Of a stretch of 18,206 nt of DNA, positions 7,669 to 13,725 are shown one piece after another (positions within the stretch are counted from its first letter, which is position 1; each line of letters begins with the position of its first letter). A program made the translations under genes and the position numbers. Origin of the DNA: Candidatus Doudnabacteria bacterium Gr01-1014_77 (GTDB lineage: Bacteria > Patescibacteriota > Doudnabacteria > UBA920 > VMFF01). The stretch covers positions 1 through 18,206 of the forward strand of contig VMFF01000012.1 of the NCBI GenBank assembly GCA_007375915.1, read 5' to 3'. The notes under the pieces are model-generated. The model was not told where the DNA came from, did not search any database, and saw only the letters and a list, made by a program, of their open reading frames with translations.

Positions 7669-8090
7669 TATTTTGCTCCTTGTATTTTTAGTTTAGTTTG
7701 AGAAATTAAGCTAACAACTAAAGCAATTAAGACTAAATTTTTAATTATGTACTGACCTTCTAAGGTTGGGGTTAAAAAGCTCTGCCATGTTTGATCAACC
7801 AAAACGAAAAGCGGTAAAACTGTGGTTATCATATGCAAGAAAAAAAGTGCGACAACGATTTTTTGTGCTTTTGGTATTAGGAAAAGAATTCCAATGACCA
7901 TTTCAAAGATTGCAAAACAAACTATGAACTGATTAAAAGTTAAAAAAGGGAGGGTTTGTTCAAGTAAAGCATCAACCAATGGGTTAGCCGGACTTTCGCT
8001 AACTATCTTTAATATCCCAAACCAGAAATATATTAGAAACAAAGAAAACCGAGCTAATGGAATACTAATCTTTTTTGCGATTTCAATCAT
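7668..8090 (-). CDS. DoxX/DUF417-like small membrane protein
   Basis: 140 aa with four hydrophobic helices (about 10-30, 52-73, 76-97, 112-130). Features recalling DoxX/DUF417-type proteins are the opening ARFSLFLIYFWFGILKI, the central FEMVIGILFLIPKAQ, and the TPTLEGQYIIKNLVLIALV ending. The family is linked to redox or respiratory membrane complexes in some organisms, but no function can be assigned here. It is first in the operon with aldolase and transaldolase. No Shine-Dalgarno sequence is visible before the ATG. Confidence 0.8.
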   Translation of the reverse strand: MIEIAKKISIPLARFSLFLIYFWFGILKIVSESPANPLVDALLEQTLPFLTFNQFIVCFAIFEMVIGILFLIPKAQKIVVALFFLHMITTVLPLFVLVDQTWQSFLTPTLEGQYIIKNLVLIALVVSLISQTKLKIQGAK

Positions 8091-8125
8091 TTTTGTATCA
8101 ATTGAGGTATATATTTTGTCTTTTA

Positions 8126-8134
8126 AGTATACCA
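8126..8134 (-). promoter_or_regulatory. Extended -10 promoter of the DoxX-aldolase-transaldolase operon
   Basis: TGG-TATACT on the minus strand (8134-8126), about 35 nt before the DoxX-like ATG. The TG motif can replace a good -35, and none is seen. A near-identical TGG-TATTCT stands before the tRNA-like gene. Confidence 0.5.
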
Positions 8135-8151
8135 GTTTTAGTTAGGAAATG

Positions 8152-8182
8152 AAAAAACTTGGAGGTTTTCCCCAAGTTTTTT
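8152..8182. terminator. Intrinsic terminator (A-tract/T-tract hairpin)
   Basis: AAAAAACTTGG, a bulged A, GG, loop TTTT, CC, CCAAGTTTTTT. The stem is about 11-13 bp with U-tracts in both directions. On minus it ends transcripts coming from the tRNA-like gene. Confidence 0.8.
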
Positions 8183-8186
8183 CCAG

Positions 8187-8302
8187 ATCGGTTCATACCG
8201 ATACACTCTTTACCAAGTGAATACATTATTTACCAGGAGGAAAAAAAAGTCAACGAGGACCAGACCGGAATCGAACCGGCTTAGCATTCCTGGTAAAGAG
8301 TG
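8187..8302. repeat. Inverted-repeat cluster matching the tRNA-like anticodon arm
   Basis: CACTCTTTACCA (8204-8215) is the exact reverse complement of 8291-8302 in the tRNA-like gene. TTTACCAGGA (8229-8238) is the exact reverse complement of 8288-8297. The two upstream copies are also an imperfect 20-bp tandem repeat (8204-8223, 8224-8243; 13 of 20 match). A separate perfect hairpin ATCGGT-TCAT-ACCGAT lies at 8187-8202. The trailer RNA could therefore pair with the tRNA-like body in two alternative ways. Confidence 0.75.
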
Positions 8303-8325
8303 CCGACTACCTTAGTCACTGGCCC
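8256..8325 (-). tRNA. tRNA-like RNA gene, atypical or degenerate, identity uncertain
   Basis: On the minus strand, acceptor GGGCCAG pairs with CTGGTCC, including a G3:U70 pair. T stem GCCGG/CCGGT holds a normal TTCGATT loop. The rest is odd. The D arm is GACTA/TAGTC with only a three-base loop. The central arm GCACTC/GAATGC has a C-A mismatch and an 8-nt loop TTTACCAG, so the anticodon is unclear (UAC would mean Val). The variable region is about 3 nt, total length is only about 70 nt, the discriminator would be U, and CCA is not encoded although both other tRNAs here encode it. Three further pairs extend the acceptor stem outward. It may be a degenerate tRNA or a tRNA-like regulatory RNA. 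Confidence 0.5.
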
Positions 8326-8335
8326 CCGAAAAACT

Positions 8336-8344
8336 AGAATACCA
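8336..8344 (-). promoter_or_regulatory. Extended -10 promoter of the tRNA-like gene
   Basis: TGG-TATTCT on the minus strand (8344-8336). The predicted start is within a few bases of the RNA 5' end, so a transcript from here to the terminator at 8152 would be about 180 nt. Confidence 0.45.
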
Positions 8345-8370
8345 TATTGAGATTAAGAAAATATTAACTC

Positions 8371-9261
8371 TTAATACAGCCTTGCAAATATTCCTGTTGA
8401 GAGTAAACGTCCTGCTGATTTTTCTTTTAAAACAAGCTCGCCGTAATCAATATTTTTTGTTTTAAGGGGCTTTGAAAAATCAACAAGCAGGTTATTAAGA
8501 AGCAAAGATGAAACAGAAACCGCGTATGCGTTTATAACCAGGAAGAGGAAGTCGTCAGAACAAAGAAGCTGAAGCTGTTCTAAAAGCTTTGGTAAGTCTT
8601 CGCTGAATTTCCAGACCTCTCCTTTTGCTCCTCTGCCAAATGCTGGTGGGTCTAAGATGATGGCATCATATTTAACGCCTCTTTTAACTTCTCTCTTAAC
8701 GAATTTAACTGCATCATCTAAAATCCAGCGAATCGCATCTTCAGGAAGACCAGAAAGCAACATGTTTTCTTTTGCGACTACCAAAGACGGTTTTGATGCA
8801 TCTACGTGTGTAACAGAAGCACCGAGTTTTGCTGCTAACACACTTGCAATACCTGTGTATCCAAAAAGGTTTAAGACCTTTGGTTTTTTGTTTTTTGAAT
8901 TTGTTAGTTTAGAAGCTATGAAGTTCCAGTTTGCTTCTTGTTCTGGAAATATACCAGTGTGTTTAAATGGATTTAATTTCGCGTAGAACATTATCTCATC
9001 TGATGTTTTTGGAACCGTGTATTTTAAAATCCATTTCTCAGGCATTTTTGGGTTGGATATTTTCCAGTTTCCCTTTTCCTCCCCGCTCTTTATATATACT
9101 GCATCTGCTTTGTCCCATTCTTTAATATCTAAGGAGCGTTGCCAAAGCACAGCAGGATCTGGTTTTTGAAGCACGAATTCACCGAACTTTTCCAAACGAT
9201 ATCCATCGCCTGTATCTAAAAGCTCGTAATCTTTAAGGTTGCCCTGTTCTTCTAATATCAT
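8371..9261 (-). CDS. Class I SAM-dependent methyltransferase (RlmI/RlmK-like, no PUA domain)
   Basis: 296 aa from the chosen start. The Rossmann fold has motif I NLFGYTG (131-137), acidic D154 in VTHVDASKPS, DD at 182-183 and motif IV LDPPAFGRG (203-210), a pattern seen in the COG1092-type rRNA methyltransferases. The N-terminal about 110 residues are not a PUA domain, unlike full-length RlmI. The substrate is probably RNA (inference). The frame stays open upstream to 9360, but that would run into the tRNA-Asn gene. The ATG at 9261 is preceded by AGGAT and begins with MILEEQGN. TATACT lies a few bases upstream, so the message may have almost no leader. Confidence 0.85.
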   Translation of the reverse strand: MILEEQGNLKDYELLDTGDGYRLEKFGEFVLQKPDPAVLWQRSLDIKEWDKADAVYIKSGEEKGNWKISNPKMPEKWILKYTVPKTSDEIMFYAKLNPFKHTGIFPEQEANWNFIASKLTNSKNKKPKVLNLFGYTGIASVLAAKLGASVTHVDASKPSLVVAKENMLLSGLPEDAIRWILDDAVKFVKREVKRGVKYDAIILDPPAFGRGAKGEVWKFSEDLPKLLEQLQLLCSDDFLFLVINAYAVSVSSLLLNNLLVDFSKPLKTKNIDYGELVLKEKSAGRLLSTGIFARLY

Positions 9262-9284
9262 ATATCCTAGTATATCTGGTTTTG

Positions 9285-9314
9285 TTGACCAGAAGCAATG
9301 TTCCGTGTAATAAT
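9285..9314 (+). promoter_or_regulatory. Promoter of tRNA-Asn
   Basis: TTGACC (9285-9290), 18-bp spacer, AATAAT (9309-9314) preceded by TGT (extended -10). The predicted start is about 13 nt before the mature tRNA. Confidence 0.6.
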
Positions 9315-9333
9315 ATGCAAGTAAAAATACCAT

Positions 9334-9408
9334 TCGGGGGTAGCTCAGTGGTAGAGCCATCGACTGTTAATCGATTGGTCGTGGGTCCGAATCCCACCCC
9401 CCGAGCCA
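9334..9408 (+). tRNA. tRNA-Asn (anticodon GUU)
   Basis: Acceptor TCGGGGG/CCCCCGA, D stem GCTC/GAGC with loop AGTGGTA, anticodon stem ATCGA/TCGAT with loop CTGTTAA (GTT at 9366-9368), variable TGGTC, T stem GTGGG/CCCAC with loop TCCGAAT, discriminator G and encoded CCA. All stems are perfect. Confidence 0.97.
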
Positions 9409-9416
9409 AGAAAGAC

Positions 9417-9444
9417 GATCAGTCGAAAGATTGGTCTTTTTTTT
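9417..9444 (+). terminator. Intrinsic terminator after tRNA-Asn
   Basis: GATCAGTC, GAAA tetraloop, GATTGGTC (8 pairs including two G-U), then eight T. It lies 8 nt after the tRNA. The 144 nt from here to 9588 hold no gene that I can recognise. Confidence 0.85.
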
Positions 9445-9588
9445 ATCACCTATTTGTGTTATCCAACTCGTAAGACATACCCCCCTCAAATTTTGTACAT
9501 TACAATAATCATTTGCCCAACGCAGTTGCAATGTGCCAGAATAGTACTAAGAGCGCTTAACACTTTTCAAAATCTTAAAACAGAAAAA

Positions 9589-10544
9589 ATGTCAAAATTA
9601 CATTTTAATACTTCTCCTCAAAAAAAGACGGGCAAATATGCTCTGGTTCTTGACATAGGAACAAGTGGCATTAAGACCTTTATTTTTGACACCAACCTGA
9701 ACCCGGTCATCAGAACTTACGAACGTCTTAAAAAGAAAAAAACTAAACACGGCTGGGTAGAACAAGATCCAAAGGAATTATTATCAACTGCTATAACAAC
9801 ACTCAGGAAGTCTGTAAAAAAAAGCGGAATGGCTCCGACATCGTTTAATAGCCTCGGCATTACAAATCAGCGAGAAACCACGATTTGTTGGGACAAAAAA
9901 ACCGGCTCACCTGTATCTCCGGCGATTGTTTGGGAAGATGAGCGAACGAAAAAAATTTGCACCAATTTAAAAAGAAAATATGAAAAACTAGTTAGGACAA
10001 AAACTGGCTTATCTATTAATCCATACTTTTCAGCCTCTAAACTTTCATGGATCTTAAAAAATGTACCCCAAGCCAAAAAACTTGCAAAAAAACACAACCT
10101 AGCATTCGGCACAGTAGACACCTGGCTATTATGGAACCTTGTAGAAAAGAGCCCACATCTGACGGATTATACCAACGCCTCACGCACTCTTCTGTTCAAC
10201 ATTAAAACCTTAAAATGGGATAAGCAGCTTATGGATATATTCAATATTCCTGCTGATGTTTATATGCACTTGAAATGAAAATTAATAACACAGGAAAAGA
10301 TATAGACGAATTGTTGCAAAAAAAATTGTCGCTAGATAGGATTCTTCAACGTATTGTAAATATGGCACAGAAGATCATAAAACGCTTACCAATAAAGCCA
10401 GGAGTTATTATTGCCGACGGCGGTATTACTCGCGCTGAAAAAATCTTGACAATGCAGTCTGCCATTTCAAAAATCAAAATCGAACGACAACGAATTTTTG
10501 ACGGAACAGCTCTTGGTGTCGCAAAAATGATTATCAAAAAATAA
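9589..10544 (+). pseudogene. glpK: Decayed glycerol kinase gene (two frames, large internal and 3' losses)
   Basis: The first frame (9589-10278, about 229 aa) is a clear FGGY-family glycerol kinase N-domain. It has LDIGTSGIKTFIFD (ATP site), GITNQRETTICWD, PAIVWEDERT, TGLSINPYFSASKLSWIL, FGTVDTWLLWNL and LTDYTNASRTLLFNI. It stops at IFNIPADVYMHLK. A second frame (10275-10544, 89 aa) continues with a C-domain fragment, VIIADGGITRAEKIL and DGTALGVAKMI, matching the DGG and TALGAA motifs of intact enzymes. About 110-130 central residues and the last 70 or so of a roughly 500-aa enzyme are missing, so no active site can form. The two pieces overlap as ATGA. The open frame extends upstream to 9454, but similarity starts only near the ATG at 9589. 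No ribosome binding site is visible. Confidence 0.82.
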
Positions 10545-10626
10545 TTTGAACAAGACGCGATAACAACTGGAGATAAAGACAAAAACCCTTTGATCTTGAT
10601 TCAATAATATATAGAGTGGCCAAAAG

Positions 10627-10632
10627 TATAAT
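10627..10632 (+). promoter_or_regulatory. -10 box (TATAAT) of rsgA, very short leader
   Basis: A perfect TATAAT ends 12 nt before the rsgA ATG, so transcription should start about 6 nt before it. No Shine-Dalgarno is present. No matching -35 is seen at 16-18 bp. Confidence 0.6.
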
Positions 10633-10644
10633 TTTCTATCAACC

Positions 10645-11721
10645 ATGAATCTTGAATTTTCAACAGAAGACTTAGGATACAACTCATATTTTGAGAAAAA
10701 AAGAAACGAACTTAATCTCGACAAATTTTCGGTTGCCCGGGTTATTTCTGAACACAAAGAAGCTTACAAGGTCAAAAATATAAACGGAGAATATCTAGCT
10801 AGGATAACCGGCAAGCAGATATTCAATGCGTCATCAAGAGAAGATTATCCAGCTGTTGGAGATTGGGTAGCAATTACAGAACTAGATAAAAACAGTGCAG
10901 TAATTCATAACATACTACCAAGAGCAACCATAATAAAAAGAAGGCACGGAGACGAAACCCAAATCATTGCCACAAATATAGATGTTGCTTTTGTTGTCGA
11001 ATCAGTTGATCGAGATTACAATCTGAACCGATTTGAAAGATATTTCGCGCTTACAGAAGATAGCGGAGTAAAACCAACTATAATACTAAACAAGGTTGAT
11101 CTTCTTTCGGAAAAAGAACTTGATGAAAAAATAATTCAGCTGAGAGACAGATTCCCCCATCTCGATATAATAAAAACCAGCACTGTTAACAACAAAGGGC
11201 TGGACGAATTGAAGGGGTATATAAAAAAAGGGAAGACTTACTGTTTCCTAGGTTCGTCTGGGGTTGGTAAGTCGTCACTCATTAATAAACTGCTTAGTCA
11301 AACGCAAATAAAAACAGCGGATATTAGTTCCTACTCCGGCCGAGGTAAACACGTTACCACTACAAGACAGATGTATTTTTTGGAAAACGGCGGAATGGTG
11401 ATTGATAACCCTGGCATGCGCGAAGTCGGCATGACTGGAGTTGGAAAAGGGATTGATATGTTTTTTGACGAGATTACTATATTAGCTCAAAAATGCCAAT
11501 ACACTGACTGCACACATACTCACGAACCAAGCTGTGAGGTTATGAAAGCTGTAAAGTCTGGAAAATTAGACAAAGAAAAATATGCTAATTACGTCAATCT
11601 CAAAAAAGAAGCTGAGTTTTATAAAATGCATGACATCGAAAAAAGAGAAAAAAACCGACAGTTTGGGAAATTCAAAAAAGTAGCCATGAAAGAACTAAAA
11701 GAATTTAAACATAAAAATTAA
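10645..11721 (+). CDS. rsgA: Ribosome small-subunit-dependent GTPase A
   Basis: 358 aa with the circularly permuted GTPase order that marks RsgA/YjeQ. An OB-fold N-terminal region (about 28-105, with YPAVGDWV) precedes G4 NKVD (149-152), the P-loop GSSGVGKSS (203-211), the switch segment GRGKHVTTTRQ and G3 DNPG (254-257, more usually DTPG). A C-terminal zinc site follows, C284, C289, H291 (or H293) and C297 in KCQYTDCTHTHEPSCEV. It is a checkpoint GTPase for late maturation of the 30S subunit. The start has no ribosome binding site and only a few leader bases, fitting leaderless translation. A 51-aa gene follows after 4 nt. Confidence 0.96.
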   Translation: MNLEFSTEDLGYNSYFEKKRNELNLDKFSVARVISEHKEAYKVKNINGEYLARITGKQIFNASSREDYPAVGDWVAITELDKNSAVIHNILPRATIIKRRHGDETQIIATNIDVAFVVESVDRDYNLNRFERYFALTEDSGVKPTIILNKVDLLSEKELDEKIIQLRDRFPHLDIIKTSTVNNKGLDELKGYIKKGKTYCFLGSSGVGKSSLINKLLSQTQIKTADISSYSGRGKHVTTTRQMYFLENGGMVIDNPGMREVGMTGVGKGIDMFFDEITILAQKCQYTDCTHTHEPSCEVMKAVKSGKLDKEKYANYVNLKKEAEFYKMHDIEKREKNRQFGKFKKVAMKELKEFKHKN

Positions 11722-11725
11722 AGTT

Positions 11726-11881
11726 ATGAATAAACTAAAAATGCTTCTCTCCATTCTTGCAATATTGTTCGGGATATTTATATTCATATATGGTAGATGG
11801 GATGATAGTCCTGGCGCTCAACTGCTTGGATTACTAGCAGTTATTGCTGGCATTGTAGGTGTTAAAAAAAGCATAGCTTGA
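11726..11881 (+). CDS. Small two-helix membrane protein, unknown function
   Basis: A 51-aa frame starting 4 nt after rsgA. Two hydrophobic stretches (about residues 6-22, SILAILFGIFIFIYG, and 31-45, AQLLGLLAVIAGIVGV) are joined by a charged turn GRWDDSPG, with a basic end VKKSIA. The Gly pattern and balanced hairpin layout look like a real small membrane protein rather than chance. I recognise no family. It probably shares the rsgA transcript. Confidence 0.6.
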   Translation: MNKLKMLLSILAILFGIFIFIYGRWDDSPGAQLLGLLAVIAGIVGVKKSIA

Positions 11882-11912
11882 TACAAAAACAGTAATAAAC
11901 TTGAGACACCTT

Positions 11913-12161
11913 ATGACAAAAGAAAACTCCAATGGCTCATTACATAAAATGCCGCTAGATTTGCGAAAATCTCTTGCTTCTCACCCAGCAGCACAATCAG
12001 CTTGGCAAACAATTACACCGCTTGCACGCAATGAGTGGATATGTTGGATTGAATCTGCTAAGAAATTAGACACAAGGAGTCGACGAATACAGAGAGCGAA
12101 CGAAGAACTCACAGAGGGAATGAGAAGACCCTGTTGTTGGGCAGGTTGCACACATCGTTAA
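11913..12161 (+). CDS. YdeI/OmpD-associated domain protein
   Basis: 82 aa from the ATG at 11913 (a TTG four codons earlier is possible). The sequence MPLDLRKSLASHPAAQSAWQ, then ITPLARNEWICWIESAKKLDTRSRRI and the closing RRPCCWAGCTHR, match the conserved domain of the YdeI/OmpD-associated (bacteriocin-protection) family, here as a stand-alone domain. The biochemical role is not established. The two cysteine-containing motifs near the end are family features. It lies downstream of rsgA and the 51-aa gene on the same strand, and a strong terminator follows. Confidence 0.85.
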   Translation: MTKENSNGSLHKMPLDLRKSLASHPAAQSAWQTITPLARNEWICWIESAKKLDTRSRRIQRANEELTEGMRRPCCWAGCTHR

Positions 12162-12191
12162 TATTTGCGGTTGGTACGGATAAATTTTATT

Positions 12192-12214
12192 AATCGCCTA
12201 AAAGGCGATTTTTT
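12192..12214 (+). terminator. Intrinsic terminator of the rsgA gene group
   Basis: AATCGCCT, loop AAA, AGGCGATT, then TTTT. The 8-bp stem is perfect and lies 30 nt after the YdeI-domain stop. Confidence 0.9.
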
Positions 12215-12216
12215 GT

Positions 12217-12245
12217 TTGACCATATCAAATATTTTCATTAATAT
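12217..12245 (+). promoter_or_regulatory. Sigma-70 type promoter of the cysteine-cluster gene cassette
   Basis: TTGACC (12217-12222), exactly 17 bp, TAATAT (12240-12245). The predicted start is near 12252, giving a leader of about 42 nt before the GTG at 12294. Confidence 0.7.
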
Positions 12246-12251
12246 ATCTAG

Positions 12252-12290
12252 TTCCAGAGGAGTAATGTCTGGACAACATTCCAAGGAGGA
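12252..12290 (+). promoter_or_regulatory. Leader with two mutually exclusive hairpins and a strong Shine-Dalgarno
   Basis: TCCAGA (12253-12258) pairs with TCTGGA (12268-12273). Alternatively AATGT (12264-12268) pairs with ACATT (12276-12280). The two helices compete for 12268-12273. A full AAGGAGGA (12283-12290) follows, one of the few strong ribosome binding sites in the window. This may be a simple leader or a translation control element. Confidence 0.4.
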
Positions 12291-12293
12291 TGT

Positions 12294-12914
12294 GTGACAC
12301 TCGAGATGACAAAAGAAGCGTTTACCCGAGCAGTAGAAGAAAGGGCTAAGCGCTCTGGGTTTACTCGAGCGCTGTACGAAACCCTGGATGAGTATCAGGC
12401 GGAAGAACGCAAAGTTACAGAGCTCCCCGTAGCTTGCAGTCGCGGTTGCAGCTATTGCTGCCACCAGATGGTCTGTGTTTTCCCAGAAGAAATGCAGGAG
12501 ATCACAGAGTACATCAACCGACTAGCTTCACCCGCAAGAAGAAGTTTGCGTGAGCAAGCCCGGGAGATCCTAGGAAAGTGGCAAGAATGGTTTAAGATTC
12601 ATATCCGCGTCTCGCCTAGGCAAGTTCACAATCCAATTGAACTTGCAAGGGCTTGGCTTTGGAAACCATGCCCACTGCTTCAGCAGGACGGCAGTTGCGG
12701 AGTGTACGAAGCGCGACCCCTTGTGTGTCGCACTACTACAAGCGACACCAAGTGTGGAACGCTTGCCTACAAACAAAAAGGGCATGCAGAACAAGCCCGA
12801 CTTAAATGCGAAGTTTGGGCGAACAATCTTCAGGTGGAGCGGTCAACAAGTCACGGGGTAAGCGTTGTGGTACCACTACACCACTACCTCACAACAAAGC
12901 CACACAAACTCTAA
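12294..12914 (+). CDS. YkgJ-type cysteine-cluster protein
   Basis: 206 aa, starting at GTG with AAGGAGGA 3 nt upstream (an in-frame ATG at 12306 is too far from it). The cluster ACSRGCSYCCHQ gives C48, C52, C55 and C56. The second half PCPLLQQDGSCGVYEARPLVCR gives C126, C135 and C145, with C154 and C172 beyond. This CxxCC plus CPLL-G-C-Y-RP-CR layout defines the YkgJ/CxxCxxCC (UPF0153) group, which probably binds zinc or an Fe-S cluster. No reaction is established. The gene is noticeably GC-richer than its neighbours and its codon choice differs (CGC, GCG and CTG are frequent), suggesting transfer. It is followed after 9 nt by a membrane protein gene. Confidence 0.85.
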   Translation: MTLEMTKEAFTRAVEERAKRSGFTRALYETLDEYQAEERKVTELPVACSRGCSYCCHQMVCVFPEEMQEITEYINRLASPARRSLREQAREILGKWQEWFKIHIRVSPRQVHNPIELARAWLWKPCPLLQQDGSCGVYEARPLVCRTTTSDTKCGTLAYKQKGHAEQARLKCEVWANNLQVERSTSHGVSVVVPLHHYLTTKPHKL

Positions 12915-12923
12915 GAGGGACAT

Positions 12924-13253
12924 ATGATATTCATCTTCGCGTTTGCAGGGTTCTACATCGCATTCGCGATCCATGTCTTCTGGAGCCAAGGAACAAACCC
13001 CGTTATTAAGGTGGTGCTGTCTATCATCTACGCATTAACGGGATACTTTGCCTCGTGGATGATCTCGGCTCTGTTGTATGCCAAAAGCCGAGGGATAGAT
13101 TTAGTGAGTGTCCTCATCGACCACTCACGGAACGCAGAAGTCACATACACTGCTGTAGGTGTATGGACAGCGCAAGTCCTGTTCGCTTACCTCGTGTTCA
13201 ATTGGTTAAAGCGGGCAGCAGACAATGTACAAAAGGAGGAAAACAACGGGTAA
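12924..13253 (+). CDS. Small membrane protein with three helices, unknown function
   Basis: 109 aa with hydrophobic segments at about 1-20, 27-52 and 74-94, and a charged C-terminus (KRAADNVQKEENNG). GAGGGACAT precedes the ATG. It lies 9 nt after the cysteine-cluster gene and shares its higher GC, so the two are likely one transcript. I recognise no family. Two loops carry charged residues (KSRGIDL, DHSRNAE). A structured non-coding stretch follows. Confidence 0.7.
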   Translation: MIFIFAFAGFYIAFAIHVFWSQGTNPVIKVVLSIIYALTGYFASWMISALLYAKSRGIDLVSVLIDHSRNAEVTYTAVGVWTAQVLFAYLVFNWLKRAADNVQKEENNG

Positions 13254-13279
13254 ATCCAAAACTACCCAACAACAGGCAA

Positions 13280-13300
13280 GCGGCCTCTTTCAGAGACCGC
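13280..13300 (+). other. Strong hairpin after the membrane protein gene
   Basis: GCGG-C-CTCT, loop TTC, AGAG-A-CCGC (8 pairs with one mismatch). There is no T-run, so it is not a standard intrinsic terminator. It may stabilise the 3' end or act as a boundary before the downstream RNA. Confidence 0.55.
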
Positions 13301-13394
13301 CTACCCTTAACACATCACTAGATGGTGTTTTGAGGACAGAAAAAATAATTGCTATTGATACGTTTTTTTTATACACTGTTTATGTCCTTATTCC

Positions 13395-13682
13395 GGAGGA
13401 GGTATGCCACTTACGGCACTGAGGCTCTAAAGGCACAGGCATGCGGCCCACCCCGAGCCTGAAAGAAAAGGGTGAAGAGACCTAGTTCCGATGAGGAACG
13501 AGACGCCGCGCCCGCAGAATCCCATGCTCGTTAGTATGCGTCATAGGACGGCAAAGACGAGAGAATGGCAGGGGCTACTCTGGGGTTTCAGCTCCACTGG
13601 GAAATACTGCCAAGGAGGAAGGATAGAACGCTCAATGCAGCGTGTGGGAGGGAAAAGAGCACTGCATTTGAGTGCTCTTTTC
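13395..13682 (+). ncRNA. Candidate structured non-coding RNA of about 290 nt, unknown class
   Basis: No convincing gene lies between 13254 and 13725, yet the sequence is dense with perfect helices. TGCC/GGCA is at 13405-13418, with an alternative partner at 13438-13441. GCGGC/GCCGC (13443-13447, 13505-13509) encloses CACCC/GGGTG (13449-13453, 13470-13474) and GTTCC/GGAAC (13485-13499) as a three-way junction. AGGCTC (13422-13427) can pair with GAGCCT (13455-13460) in the loop of the CACCC hairpin, forming a pseudoknot. Further helices are CTCGT/ACGAG (13527-13561) around CGTC/GACG, GGCAG/CTGCC (13567-13611), and ACGCT/AGCGT (13628-13643). An intrinsic terminator ends it. A possible promoter is TTGATA (13355-13360) with TTTATG (13379-13384). 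It does not show RNase P, tmRNA, SRP or common riboswitch signatures that I know. Confidence 0.6.
13653..13682 (+). terminator. Intrinsic terminator of the candidate RNA/cassette
   Basis: AAAAGAGCACT (13653-13663), 7-nt loop, AGTGCTCTTTT (13671-13681). The 11-bp stem is perfect with flanking A and T tracts. Confidence 0.9.
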
Positions 13683-13710
13683 TCATAAAAACTAACTAAA
13701 AATAATTTCT

Positions 13711-13719
13711 TGCTATCCT
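13711..13719 (+). promoter_or_regulatory. Extended -10 promoter of the following gene, leaderless
   Basis: TGC-TATCCT (13711-13719) ends 6 nt before the ATG at 13726, so transcription should begin at or next to the start codon. Confidence 0.5.
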
Positions 13720-13725
13720 TATCAT

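Noticed and set aside
9262..9360. 33-codon N-terminal extension of the methyltransferase frame
   Set aside because: It would run into the tRNA-Asn gene on the other strand and across its promoter. The ATG at 9261 has a nearby AGGA and begins the plausible domain.
9454..9588. 45-codon upstream extension of the glycerol kinase frame
   Set aside because: It has no similarity to the family, no ribosome binding site and odd composition (Cys- and Ile-rich), so it is treated as open non-coding sequence.
13484..13508. Hammerhead ribozyme-like core (CCGATGAGGAACGAGAC)
   Set aside because: Two invariant core positions differ (C for U4 and G for A14) and stem II would be a single pair. The same bases form a better simple GTTCC/GGAAC hairpin.
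13395..13682. RNase P RNA, tmRNA or SRP RNA
   Set aside because: The conserved P4/ACAGAA elements of RNase P, the tRNA-like ends and CCA of tmRNA, and the SRP GGAAGCAGCC-type apical loop are absent.
13491..13688. 65-codon plus-strand frame inside the structured segment
   Set aside because: No ribosome binding site, unlikely composition, and it runs through all helices and into the terminator, so it is a chance frame.
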